Shown here: piece after piece, positions 28,694-37,641 of the stretch
Layout of the letters: each line of letters opens with the position of its first letter
Position numbering within the stretch: position 1 is the stretch's first letter
Origin: JAJFUI01 sp963754135
GTDB lineage: Bacteria; Planctomycetota; Planctomycetia; Pirellulales; Thermoguttaceae
DNA length: 64,000 nt
Reading direction: 5' to 3'
Assembly: GCA_963754135.1 (NCBI GenBank)
Contig: CAVWEY010000001.1
Span: 62,001-126,000, forward strand
Notes under the pieces: model-generated
What the model saw: the letters and a program-made list of their open reading frames with translations, nothing else
Database searches by the model: none
What the model was told of the DNA's origin: nothing
Translations under genes and position numbers: made by a program

Positions 28694-30106
28694 ATGCCGC
28701 AATCCAAGCCAATTGTGATCTTCTTCTCGGCCGGAGAGCCGAGCGGCGACCTGCACGGGGCCAATCTGATCCGTCAGTTGCAGGAGCAGTGCCCCGGCCT
28801 GCAAGCCGTCGGCTACGGCGGGCCGAAGATGGCCGAGGCCGGCTGCCGGTTGCACGCCGACCTGACCACCCTGGCCGTGATGTGGTTCGCCCGCGTGTTG
28901 GTCAATCTGCACAAGTTCTGGGACCTGGCGAGCCGGGCCGACCGTTACTTCCGCCACCACCGGCCGGACGCCGTGGTGCTGATCGACTATCCGGGCTTCA
29001 ACTGGTGGATTGCGCGGCGGGCAAAGGCCCACGGTATCCCGGTCTTCTATTACTGCCCGCCGCAGATTTGGGCCTGGGCCCGTTGGCGGGTCAAAAAGAT
29101 GCGGCGGCTGGTCGATCACGTGCTGTGCAGCCTGCCTTTCGAGGCGCCGTGGTTCCGGCGGCACGGCTGCAACGCCACGTTCGTCGGCCATCCGTTCTTC
29201 GACGAGGTCCGCCGCTACGCCTACCATGAGGCTTTCATGTCGCAACACGGCAACCAGCCGGGTCCGCTAGTGGCGATCCTGCCCGGCTCGCGGACCCAGG
29301 AAGTGACCCACAATTTGCGGTTCTTCCTCAAGGCGGCGGCGATCGTCCGCCGCAGCGTGCCGGACGTGCGGTTCGCCATCGCCTCGTTCAAGCCGCAGCA
29401 GGCCGAGATCGCCCGGCGGATGGTCCGGCAGAGCGGGTGGTTCGTAGTTCCGGCTTCAGCCGGTTGTCAAGGCGAGGCGCGCGGTAGTGGGCAACCGGCT
29501 GAAGCCGGAACTACAAACGTTCCGATCGAGGTTTGCGTCGGCAAGACGCCCGAGTTGATGCGGCTGGCCGATTGCGCGATGTCGGTTTCCGGCTCGGTCT
29601 CGCTGGAGTTGCTCTATCACACCACGCCGACGGTGATCCTCTACCGGATCAGTCCGTTCGCCTATTTCGTGCAGGGGTTTCTCCGCAAGGTGAAGTACAT
29701 CACACTAGTGAACCTGCTGGCGGCCGGCGGGCTGGACGAGGAAGAGAATTCAGAGGTCAGAGGTCAGGGCTCAGAGATCAGGGCCGAAGCGCGAGGGCTG
29801 GGCACTTCAGTGCCCAGTTCGGTGGGCGTCCCCTTCCCCGAGTATCTGACCTGCGAGGACAAGTCGGCCGAGATTGCCGGGCACATCGTCGAGTTGCTCA
29901 CCGATCCGGCCAGCCGGACGGTGCGGGTCGAGGTCCTGGCCGCGCTCAGGGCCCAGGTGGCCCACGGCGGGGCCTCCCGCCTGGCCGCCGAGTACATCCT
30001 CGATGCGCTCGCCACCCGCCAACCGATGCCGCGGCCGCACTATCTGGCGAAACAGCCTGCCGCCAAGGGGGGTGAGCAGCCGCGAGCGGCAGCGACTGGC
30101 CGCTGA
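28694..30106 (+). CDS. lpxB: Lipid-A-disaccharide synthase LpxB with two repeat-derived insertions
   Basis: 470 residues, roughly 80-90 longer than typical LpxB. The enzyme joins UDP-diacylglucosamine and lipid X in the cytoplasm/inner membrane, an early lipid A step. Signature parts: FFSAGEPSGDLHGANLIRQL, YGGPKMAEAGC, LIDYPGFNWWIARRAK, YYCPPQIWAWARWRVKKM, FVGHPFFDEV, ILPGSRTQEV and SGSVSLELLYHTTPTVILYR. Two inserts correspond to palindromic repeats: FVVPASAGCQGEARGSGQPA (29444-29514) and a QGSEIRAEARGLGTSVPS stretch (about 29750-29820). Both lie outside the conserved motifs. The presence of LpxB shows a lipid-A-type outer membrane. Confidence 0.93.
   Translation: MPQSKPIVIFFSAGEPSGDLHGANLIRQLQEQCPGLQAVGYGGPKMAEAGCRLHADLTTLAVMWFARVLVNLHKFWDLASRADRYFRHHRPDAVVLIDYPGFNWWIARRAKAHGIPVFYYCPPQIWAWARWRVKKMRRLVDHVLCSLPFEAPWFRRHGCNATFVGHPFFDEVRRYAYHEAFMSQHGNQPGPLVAILPGSRTQEVTHNLRFFLKAAAIVRRSVPDVRFAIASFKPQQAEIARRMVRQSGWFVVPASAGCQGEARGSGQPAEAGTTNVPIEVCVGKTPELMRLADCAMSVSGSVSLELLYHTTPTVILYRISPFAYFVQGFLRKVKYITLVNLLAAGGLDEEENSEVRGQGSEIRAEARGLGTSVPSSVGVPFPEYLTCEDKSAEIAGHIVELLTDPASRTVRVEVLAALRAQVAHGGASRLAAEYILDALATRQPMPRPHYLAKQPAAKGGEQPRAAATGR
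29444..29514. repeat. Perfect inverted repeat inside lpxB
   Basis: Arms GTAGTTCCGGCTTCAGCCGG (29444-29466, 23 bases) and its exact complement (29492-29514), loop 25 bases. Read in frame as part of LpxB. Confidence 0.9.
29798..29817. repeat. CTGGGCACTTCAGTGCCCAG palindrome inside lpxB
   Basis: Second copy of the palindrome also in sufD and the GT39 gene, again read as GLGTSVPS. Confidence 0.9.
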
Positions 30107-30212
30107 AGCGTCCAGCCCTCATCCTTCCCCCTTCTTCCTTTCCCCTTTATCCTTCCCCCTTCCGCCGTCAGGCTTTATCCCTTATCCTTCATCCATCAGG
30201 AGTGCCCGCACC

Positions 30213-31010
30213 ATGTTCGGCGAACCCCAACGGACGCAGGCCGACCTGAACTTCGCGCTGTTTGGCATTCCGGTCCGCGTCCACCCCTGGTTCTGGCTAA
30301 TCGGCCTCTTGCTGGGACCGCACCGCGCCGATCCACCGGCCATCTTGACGTGGATGGCAGCGTTCTTCCTCGGTGTCCTCTGCCATGAAATGGGACACGC
30401 GATGGTGATGCGGAGTTACGGCTACTTTCCCCGAATTACACTCTATGGGCTGGGCGGCATGGCGTCCTACGACCGCCCCGGTGGCTCCTCCGGTGCATGG
30501 CCGGACTCCTGGCGGCAGATTTTCATCTCCGCGGCCGGACCGTTGGCGGGCTTCATCTTGGCAGCCATCACGGTTGCCTTTATACGCGCGTCCGGCCACA
30601 CGGTAAAATGCTCTTTCGGCGCTGACTATGGGCTGCTGGTCACGCCTGTGGACGTGGTTGGGAGCGTTCCGCTGACCAGGTTCATTTTCAGCCTGCTGTT
30701 TGTGACTATCGTCTACGGGATTCTCAACTTGCTGCCGATCTATCCGTTGGACGGCGGAAACATTGCCCGCGAGATATTCTTGCTGCTCAATCCGCGCGGC
30801 GGCATCCGCCAGTCGCTGTGGTTGTCGGTCTTTGCCGCCGGGGCGATCGCGGCCTATCAGGGGGCCCGATTCTTGCGACCGCTGACCCTCAATCAACCTC
30901 TTCAATCTCTGCAATGGTCGGATCTTTGGATGATCGCCTTTTTCGGCTATCTCGCCTATTCGAGCTACCAGACGCTGCAAATCTACAGCAGCCGCGGCCG
31001 GTGGTATTGA
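30213..31010 (+). CDS. Site-2-type (M50) membrane metalloprotease
   Basis: 265 residues, about five hydrophobic segments. The zinc motif is HEMGH within LCHEMGHAMVM and the second ligand region is LPIYPLDGGNIARE (the NPDG-like segment). This fits the S2P/SpoIVFB family that cuts membrane proteins. The start has a usable site: CAGGAG ten bases before ATG at 30213. Upstream is a pyrimidine-rich repeat tract (about 30115-30180) after lpxB. Substrate unknown; possible roles are anti-sigma cleavage or lipoprotein-signal processing. Independent gene, no partner identified. Confidence 0.88.
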   Translation: MFGEPQRTQADLNFALFGIPVRVHPWFWLIGLLLGPHRADPPAILTWMAAFFLGVLCHEMGHAMVMRSYGYFPRITLYGLGGMASYDRPGGSSGAWPDSWRQIFISAAGPLAGFILAAITVAFIRASGHTVKCSFGADYGLLVTPVDVVGSVPLTRFIFSLLFVTIVYGILNLLPIYPLDGGNIAREIFLLLNPRGGIRQSLWLSVFAAGAIAAYQGARFLRPLTLNQPLQSLQWSDLWMIAFFGYLAYSSYQTLQIYSSRGRWY

Positions 31011-31022
31011 TGACGGCCAGCC

Positions 31023-31043
31023 GTTCCCACGCGGAGCGTGGGA
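31023..31043. repeat. Palindrome TTCCCACGCGGAGCGTGGGAA
   Basis: A 21-base palindrome just after the M50 gene, of the same CACGCGGAGCGTG type as those at 9584-9668. Confidence 0.75.
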
Positions 31044-31186
31044 ACGAGGGGAGTTTTTCTTTGATCTCCCCTTGCAGGAATCTTCAGGAACGCTACAACA
31101 TAACGACGGCGGGCGTGGTGCCGCGCCTCCGGTGGTCGGATGGCCCGGCCGGAAGCCCGCCGTCAACCCATGACGGAGGAACGACC

Positions 31187-31291
31187 GTGGCTAAGAAGAA
31201 GGTTGCCAAGAAGGCGCCAGCGGCCAAGAAGGCTGCCAAAAAGAAGCCGGCCAAGAAGAAGGCCGGCAAAATGGCTTGCTGCTGCAAGTAG
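31187..31291 (+). CDS. 34-residue Lys/Ala-rich basic peptide with CCCK end
   Basis: AKKKVAKKAPAAKKAAKKKP, then AKKKAGKMACCCK. About half of the residues are lysine. The KKAP/KKAAKKKPAKKKA pattern resembles histone-H1-like C-terminal tails and small DNA-compacting peptides. A strong ribosome-binding site (GGAGG, seven bases before the GTG at 31187) and a strong terminator hairpin directly after make it a real short gene. The three consecutive Cys before the final Lys could bind metal or form disulfides. Likely nucleoid- or RNA-associated; no other function can be given. Confidence 0.7.
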   Translation: MAKKKVAKKAPAAKKAAKKKPAKKKAGKMACCCK

Positions 31292-31313
31292 TTGCCCGGA
31301 CTACGACGGGAAA

Positions 31314-31350
31314 GGGCCGCCGGGAGACGCTCTCCCGGCGGCCCTATTTC
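31314..31350. terminator. Bidirectional rho-independent terminator
   Basis: GGGCCGCCGGGAGA (31314-31327), three-base loop, TCTCCCGGCGGCCC (31331-31344), then TATTTC. It ends the basic peptide gene and overlaps the stop of the convergent GT39 gene. Confidence 0.85.
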
Positions 31351-33186
31351 TGCTCGGAACCAAGGGAACTCTGTATCGTGTACAGCCGGTATCGGCCGAC
31401 GCGTCGGTATGGCGAATCGCCCAGTTCAAGCCGCGGGACGACGTGATAGCGGTCGGGTTTCGGCACGGCAACCACGTCCCCCGCTTCCAGCCGCGCCGGC
31501 CGGCCGGCCAAGAGCGGCTGGACTTGGCCGGGCTTCAGTCCGGCGCGGAGCCGCGGGTCGAGGTAGAACATGAGCGAGCCGACCCGCTGCTCCGCCAGCC
31601 ACAACCGCGGCGGGAGTTGGCCGGCCCGGTTGAAATACAAGGCTAGGTCGCGGGCGGAAAAGCACTCGGCCACCGGCGGGAGCACCATCGTCATCACCAC
31701 CGCGAACTGCACGGCCATCGAGAGCGCCGCGGCCGCCAGGCTCGCCTGCGGCCAACCCGCACGCCAGGGGATCAACGGCAACGGGGCCATCGCGGCCGCC
31801 ACGCCCACGGCCAGCCAAACCTGCCACGAGAAGCCGCACGTCAAGCAGGCTTTGCACGATCCACACGGCCGCCGGAAGCAAGACCGGCCCGCTCCAGGAC
31901 GACCAGACGAACGTCTGGGCGAAGGCACGCCGGGCGGAGGGGCCGAGCGTGCCGGCGATGAACCGCGTCCAGGCCACGGCCGCCAGAATCGCCATCGGCG
32001 GAAAGGCCGGCCAAAGGTAGGTCGCCAACTTCGATCGCGCAAAGCTGAGCAGCACCAGCCAGCCGATCGGCCAGCACCAGAGCAGGGGGAAGGGGGAGAG
32101 GGAAGAGGGAAGGGGGCAGAGGGAACTTGGGAATTTCCGATTCTGACCTCTGACTTCTGACTTCTGAGTTTCTTCACTGGGCACTGAAGTGCCCAGCCCT
32201 CGTCCCTCTCCCCTCTTCCCTCGTCCCTCGCTCTTCGCTCCTCGCCGCTCGCGCCACATCACAACCGGCAGGTAGCCGATCCAAGGCAGGCCGCCGCCCA
32301 GCAGGATCGGCAGATAGTACCACCAGGGCTGATCGCCGTGCCGCTGCGTGGGCGTGGTGAACCCGAGAAGATGCCTGTTGACGAAGTAGTAGCTGAGGTA
32401 GCCGGGGTTCTGCCATTCGACGGCCAGATACCACGGCGCCGCCACCAGTGCGGCCACCGCCAGAACGGCCACGCCACGGATCAGCGCGGCCCAACTGGCG
32501 CGCCAGGTTATCAGCAACCAGCCGCCGTAGGCCAATCCGACCACCGTCGCGCCCTCCAGACCCTTGGTCAAGATCGACAGTCCAAGGAAGAACCCGGCCC
32601 CGAGCGTGCAGGTGGCTACGCGCAATCCCCCCCCGTTGCGATGGGTGGGCGTTCCGCCGCGGTGCGATTCCCACAACAGCAGCAGGCTGAGATTGATCCA
32701 GGGCACCAGTGCCACGTCATGCGAGGCGGCCTGGGCCAGCGCCGTGGGCAGAATCGTTGTGGCGTAGAGGATTCCGGCGATCAGTCCGGCAGTGCGGCTG
32801 AACATCCGCCAGCCCAACAGCCCGGTCGTCATCGCACCCAGGAGGCCGAACATCAGGCCGGGCAGCCGCACCGCCGCCTCGTTCGGGCCCAGCAGCCACA
32901 ACGAGGCCGCCTCGACCCAGCAGTAGAGGACCGGCTTGTCGAAAAAAGGTTCGCCGAGGAAGCGGGGGGTAATCCAGTCGCCCCGTTCGACCATTTCCTG
33001 GGCAATCCCGGCGTGCAGCCCTTCGTCCGGGTCCAGCAACGGGAACCGGATCAGCAACGGGAAGACGAAAATCACCAGGGCCACCACCGCCGCCACGATG
33101 ACCAGCAGAGGAGGGAAAGGATGAGGGATGAGGGATGAAGGATGAAGGTCCGGGGACGATCCGACGGCCGGGAATTCATCCTTCAT
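31344..33186 (-). CDS. ArnT/PMT-like glycosyltransferase (GT39), frameshifted, with repeat insertions
   Basis: About 610 residues, multi-pass membrane enzyme transferring a sugar from a polyprenyl-phosphate donor. The catalytic acidic pair is in PLLDPDEGLHAGIAQEM, and further typical parts are EPFFDKPVLYCWV, SHDVALVPWINLSL and the C-terminal soluble domain. The frame breaks near 31845 (LLDVR|CGFSWQVWLAVG). An insertion of ~45 residues around 32080-32240 (GRGLGTSVPSEETQKSEVRG and polypurine repeat) carries the CTGGGCACTGAAGTGCCCAG palindrome at 32177-32196. The N-terminal ~25 residues are also repeat-like (GATGAAGGATGAA tracts at 33110-33210); I put the start at ATG 33186 but it may lie further down. 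Confidence 0.85.
32177..32196. repeat. CTGGGCACTGAAGTGCCCAG palindrome inside the GT39 gene
   Basis: Third copy of the GLGTSVPS palindrome, on the strand of its host gene. Flanked by polypurine repeats that also code (KSEGRGKRGE, KSEVRGQNRK). Confidence 0.9.
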
Positions 33187-33208
33187 CCCTCGTCCCTCAT
33201 CCTTCGCC

Positions 33209-33869
33209 CTACGGCAGCTCCTTGATCCGCACGTTGCGGAATGCCACCGGGTCCTTGTCGTGCCCCAGCCACCCGATGTAGCCCTTGGCGTTGTGCAAGC
33301 CGGGATGCGGGCGGCCGTCAACCGGGTTGTCGATCTTGCTCAGGTCGGCGTCCGTAATCACGGTCCCGTTCAACGTGACCTTGATGTGGCTGCCGTCGGC
33401 GACAATCTCCTCGCGGTTCCACTGGCCGGTGGGTTTCAGGAAGCCGCGCTTTGCCGGCACGACGCCGTAGATCGAGCCGTGGGCCTGCCAGGGATGGAGG
33501 TCCTTGTAGCTCGGATGGCCGTCGTCGAGGATTTGGATTTCCATGCCCACGTAGGCGGCGTCGCCGTGCGGCGGGGTGCGGATGCCCACCCCGTTGTTGC
33601 CCGCCGGCGGCAGCCGGAACTCGAAACGCAGGACGAAGTTGGCGTACTGCTTGACGGTGTAGATGTTCACGCCGTGGCAGACCAGGACCCCGTCTTCGAC
33701 CGCGTAGTGCTTCAAGTCGCCCTGCCAGCCGTCCAGGCTGCGGCCGTCGAAGAGACTGACGAACCCCTCCTTGGCCTCTTTAGGGGCGACATTTGCGGTC
33801 TGCCGGTCCTCGGCAGGGGCCAGACCGGCACAAAGCAGCACCAGGGCGGCAACACAAGTGAAACGCATG
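33209..33869 (-). CDS. Secreted DUF1080 (3-keto-disaccharide hydrolase-like) protein
   Basis: 219 residues. Signal peptide FTCVAALVLLCAGLAPAED. The domain starts GFVSLFDGRSLDGWQGDLKH and shows RFEFRLPPAGNNGVGIRT, IQILDDGHP, GSIYGVVPA and QWNREEIVADGSHIKVTLNG, all typical DUF1080 (LamG-like beta-jelly-roll, very abundant in planctomycetes). Members have been linked to 3-keto-glucoside cleavage. Start ATG 33869 with GGAGG eight bases upstream; two upstream ATGs in the same frame lack the signal peptide context. Located in periplasm or secreted. No carbohydrate operon nearby. Confidence 0.9.
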
Positions 33870-34039
33870 GCTCGACCTCCGCAAGAACGGGCTGTAAAAG
33901 GTCTCATCGTACCGTCTGCCGGTCCCAATGTAAACGGGGCGGCGTCCGCTGGTTGCGGCCGCCTTGACCGCCGGCAGTGTAATGTCTAGGATACCGTCGT
34001 CCGGCGGTATTATTGCCGCGGCCAAGGGGTGCTGTTGCT

Positions 34040-35328
34040 ATGGATGTCGCCAAAGTTGCCATTATTGGATTCGGCACGGTCGGCGCCGGGGTCGCCCGGC
34101 TGCTCTTGGAGCGCGGCGACCGGATCGCCCGCCGTGCGGGCAAGCGATTGGAATTGGTGCGGGTGGTCGACACGGACCTGAAGCGGCCCAGAAACTTCGC
34201 CCTGCCGCCGGGGCTCTTGACCGCGGACCTGGCCCAAGTGACCGGCGATCCGCAAATCACCGCGGCGGCCGAGCTGATTGGCGGGCTGGAGCCTGCCCGT
34301 TCGGTCGTGCTGAAGCTGTTGGAAAGCGGCAAGGACGTGATCACCGCCAACAAGGCCCTCTTGGCGGAGCACGGGCCGGAATTGTTCGCGGCCGCGCGGC
34401 GGACGGGCCGCTCGATCGCCTTCGAGGCCGCCGTCGGCGGGGGCATCCCCATCGTCGCCGCGCTCACCGAGGGTCTGGCCGCCAATCAGATCGAGTCGCT
34501 GCACGCCATCCTCAACGGCACCAGCAACTTCATCCTCAGCCAGATGGAGGAGAACGACAGCGAGTACGCCGCGGCCTTGGCCGAAGCCCAGCAACGCGGC
34601 TACGCCGAGGCCAACCCGACCATGGACGTCCACGGCAGCGACGCCGCGCAGAAGCTCGCCATCCTGGCCCACCTGGCCTTCGGCGCCAGGGTCAATTGGC
34701 GCGACATCCCGCGGACCGGCATCGACGTGGTGAACGTGACCGACATTCGTTACGCCAAGGAGCTTGGCTACAGCATCAAACTGCTGGCGGTGGCGGAGAT
34801 GGTGCCCGAGGGACTCGAATTGCACGTCTCGCCCACGCTCGTGCGTCACGGCACGCCGCTGGCGGAGGTCCGCGGGGCCTACAACGCCATCCGCGTGGTA
34901 GGCGACGCGGTGGGGCGGGTGTTCTTTCACGGACTCGGCGCCGGCCAGATGCCCACTGCCTCGGCCGTGGTCGCCGACCTGATCGATACGGTCGTCGGCC
35001 GCCGGGCGATCACCTTCCGCACGTTGAATCTCTGGCCCAGCGACGGCGAGCCTCCCGTCCGCCTCCGCAATCCCGCCGACGTGCCCGGCCGTTTCTATCT
35101 GCGGCTGAACGTCGACGACCGGCCGGGCGTGATGTCGGAAATCACCGGCATTCTCGGCCGCCACGGCATCTCCATCGCGTCGGTCATCCTGCACGAGACG
35201 GAGGAGGATTCCGCGAACGCCGGGCCGCTGATGATCATGACCCACACCTCGCCCGAAGGGGACATGGCCGATGCCATGAAATTGAATCGGTCAGCTCGCC
35301 GGTGTCTACCCGGGAAGCGTCCGGATGA
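34040..35328 (+). CDS. hom: Homoserine dehydrogenase, frameshifted at the very end
   Basis: About 430 residues. NADPH-dependent step from aspartate semialdehyde to homoserine (Met/Thr/Ile pathway). Rossmann start IIGFGTVGAGVARLLLER; SGKDVITANKALLAEHG; EAAVGGGIPIVAALTEGL; NGTSNFILSQM; YAEANPTMDVHGSDAAQKLA; C-terminal ACT domain RFYLRLNVDDRPGVMSEITG for allosteric feedback. The last ~16 residues change frame near 35282 in an AAA run (AAAA would give KIESVSSPVSTREASG and a TGA at 35326-35328). The end overlaps the convergent mutY gene by 23 bases. ATG at 34040. No threonine operon partner next to it. Confidence 0.94.
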
Positions 35329-36442
35329 GGGTGCGGGATTCACGCGCGGAGATCAGTCCGCTCAGTCTCCGGCCGGTGCTGCTCAACGGGTAGCCGCCGA
35401 GCGCCGCCGGCCGCAGCCAGCGGGTCTCGATCGCCGGCGAGACGCCTCGGTCCTGGGAGAGGAACTCCGCCCGATAACATTCCAGCGTGATCCGGAAGCG
35501 CGTCACGGCGTGCCGTAGCACGTCAGCGCGGCCGCCGGGGGCAATCCGGACGCCGGTCATCGCACGGACGTTCTCGGCCAACTCGCGGCGGATGGCCGCC
35601 GGGCTTCCGGCACGGAGCGCGAACCGGGGGAAGTCCCACAGCCCGGCCCAGCGGCCACCCTCCGGCCAGCGGACCAAGAGCACGCGGCCGCCCCGGCGGA
35701 CCAGCACGGCCGCTTCGCGGACCGCTTCCGTCGGCCGCTTCGCCTTGGGGCAGGGGATTTCCCCCTGCCGTCCCTCCCGGTTCGCCCGGCATTCTAGGGC
35801 GGCCGGACAATCCTCGCAACGCGGTGCCCGCAACGCGCAGACTTGGCTCCCCAGTTCCATGAGCGCCTGATTGAGCCGGCCGGCGCCGCGCCGCGGCAGC
35901 GCCGCTTCGGCCGTCGCCCAGAGCAATCGCTGCCCTTCGGCCAATCGCGGGTCGCCGCCGAAGCCCAACAGCCGGCTCCAGAGCCGCAGGGTGTTGGCCT
36001 CCAGGATGGGCTGCCGGGCGTCGAAGGCGATCGAGAGGATGGCACCGGCGGTGTAGCGGCCGATGCCCGGCAAGCGGCCCGCGGCCGGCAGATCGCGGGG
36101 AAAGCGGCCGCCGTGCTCCGCCATGATGATTCCGGCCGCCCGATGGAGTTGCCGCGCCCGGCGGTAGTAGCCCAGCCCTTCCCACAAGCGCAGGACCTCC
36201 TCTTCCTTGGCCCGTGCGAGGGCAGGAATCGTGGGAAACGCCCGCAGGAAGCGGTCGAAGTACCCGACCACCGTCCCCACTTGCGTCTGTTGGAGCATGA
36301 TTTCGCTCACCCAGACCGCGTAGGGATCGCAGGACCGCCGCCACGGCAGCGGCCGGGCATTCTGCCCGTACCACGCCAGCAGCCGCCGCCGGAAGGTGCG
36401 GAACCACGCGGCATCGGGAAGTGTAAGTTGGGACGTTGGCAT
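35306..36442 (-). CDS. mutY: A/G-specific adenine glycosylase MutY
   Basis: 378 residues. Removes adenine opposite 8-oxoguanine in DNA repair. The catalytic Glu is in SEIMLQQTQVGTVV, helix-hairpin-helix plus Asp in LPGIGRYTAGAILSIAFD, and the 4Fe-4S loop QVCALRAPRCEDCPAALEC has the CysX6CysX2CysX5Cys spacing. The C-terminal Nudix-like domain (VLVRRGGRVLLVRWPEGGRW) is the MutT-like 8-oxoG-recognition domain. Convergent with homoserine dehydrogenase (23-base overlap). ATG at 36442. Confidence 0.95.
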   Translation of the reverse strand: MPTSQLTLPDAAWFRTFRRRLLAWYGQNARPLPWRRSCDPYAVWVSEIMLQQTQVGTVVGYFDRFLRAFPTIPALARAKEEEVLRLWEGLGYYRRARQLHRAAGIIMAEHGGRFPRDLPAAGRLPGIGRYTAGAILSIAFDARQPILEANTLRLWSRLLGFGGDPRLAEGQRLLWATAEAALPRRGAGRLNQALMELGSQVCALRAPRCEDCPAALECRANREGRQGEIPCPKAKRPTEAVREAAVLVRRGGRVLLVRWPEGGRWAGLWDFPRFALRAGSPAAIRRELAENVRAMTGVRIAPGGRADVLRHAVTRFRITLECYRAEFLSQDRGVSPAIETRWLRPAALGGYPLSSTGRRLSGLISARESRTLIRTLPG

Positions 36443-36483
36443 CGTTTGTTTAGCCCGGCCACTTGTGGCCGGTCAGGGATGCG

Positions 36484-36564
36484 GGGTGGCACGCCCTGAA
36501 AGGGCGTGGTGGGGCGAAAAGTCTATTGTTAACGCCTACCACGCCCTTTCAGGGCGTGCCACCC
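36484..36564. repeat. Inverted-repeat element, GGTGGCACG family, copy 2
   Basis: Perfect 27-base arms (36484-36510 and 36538-36564) with a 27-base centre; same arm sequence as at 2517-2600. Its right arm supplies the stop codon and last residues of the heptosyltransferase gene. Confidence 0.9.
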
Positions 36565-37577
36565 AAAATCCGGTCGCACGCCGCGCATACCATCTCCGTG
36601 GTGATGCTCTTCATGTAAATCGCCGGAGCGGTGCGGCGGGCACGGGCAGAACCCTCAAAAAACATCTGCTGCAGCGCGATGTGTTGCGGCCCGTAGGGAC
36701 CGTGCCGCGCGGCGGGCCAGGGACCGTAGAGGCCCACGCACGGAGTCCCCACCGCCGCCGCCAGGTGCAGTGGGCCGGTATCGGCGCCCAGGAATAGCCG
36801 CGCCCGGCGGCAAAGTGCGGCCAACTCGGTAAGCGACGTGGGCGGAGCTACGTGCGCCGTCGCCCCACCCGCCCCGGCAATCCCCACGGCCAGGGCCCGC
36901 TCGGACCGTCCGGCCCAAACCACTAACGTCGGCAGCCGCCACCGCTGCCCCAGATGGCGCGCTACCTCGGCGTAGCGCTCGGCCGGCCAGAGCTTCGACG
37001 GCCAACTCGCGCCTGGATTGACGATTGCAAAGCCCTCCTCTACTCCCGCCCGGCAAATCATCTCCTCCGCGCTCCGGCAGTCTTGCTCCTGCTCGGGGAC
37101 CTGAAAGCGGACACTCGGCGAGTCAACCCCCAACCGTCCGAGCAGTTCGAGGTAGCGGTCGACCACGTGGGCCGCCTTTGGATCAACTCGTTCGTTATTC
37201 AGCCACTTGCTCAACTCGCGGCCGCCGGGGTTGCCGAACCCGATCCGCCGCCGGGCGCCCGAGAGCCATGCCAAGACGGCCGACTTCGTCAGGCTCTGCA
37301 CGTCGATGGCTACGTCGAAGCGGAAGTGCCGCAGCCGCCGGCGCAGCCGCCACACGCCGCCGGGCGACTTCAGCCAGCCGCGCGGCAGCACGATCAGTTC
37401 GTCCAGCGCCTCGTGCCCGCGCAGCAGCGTGGCGGCCCGCTCTTCCACCGCCCAAGCCAACAGGGCATCGGGAAAGCGCTCCCGCAGCGCACAGGCGACG
37501 GGCATGGTCTGGATCGCGTCGCCGATGGCGCTGAGGCGGACAATGAGAATGCGGGGGGATTTCACGTCCGTGTCCAT
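36549..37577 (-). CDS. Glycosyltransferase family 9 heptosyltransferase
   Basis: 342 residues. GT9 enzyme transferring ADP-heptose (or a related sugar) to the LPS core. Start ILIVRLSAIGDAIQTMPVAC; donor-binding part VNPGASWPSKLWPAERYAEV; SLTELAALCRRARLFLGADT and GPLHLAAAVGTPCVGLYG, the classic waaF/waaC C-terminal pattern. The last few residues (RILGGTP) run into a GGTGGCACG repeat. ATG at 37577. Consistent with LpxB as part of lipopolysaccharide synthesis. Acceptor unknown. Confidence 0.88.
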   Translation of the reverse strand: MDTDVKSPRILIVRLSAIGDAIQTMPVACALRERFPDALLAWAVEERAATLLRGHEALDELIVLPRGWLKSPGGVWRLRRRLRHFRFDVAIDVQSLTKSAVLAWLSGARRRIGFGNPGGRELSKWLNNERVDPKAAHVVDRYLELLGRLGVDSPSVRFQVPEQEQDCRSAEEMICRAGVEEGFAIVNPGASWPSKLWPAERYAEVARHLGQRWRLPTLVVWAGRSERALAVGIAGAGGATAHVAPPTSLTELAALCRRARLFLGADTGPLHLAAAVGTPCVGLYGPWPAARHGPYGPQHIALQQMFFEGSARARRTAPAIYMKSITTEMVCAACDRILGGTP

Positions 37578-37641
37578 TCGTGACATTATAGCCCGGTTGG
37601 CGTAGATTCCCCAATAGCCGTCGCGGCCGATGTAGCGTAAA

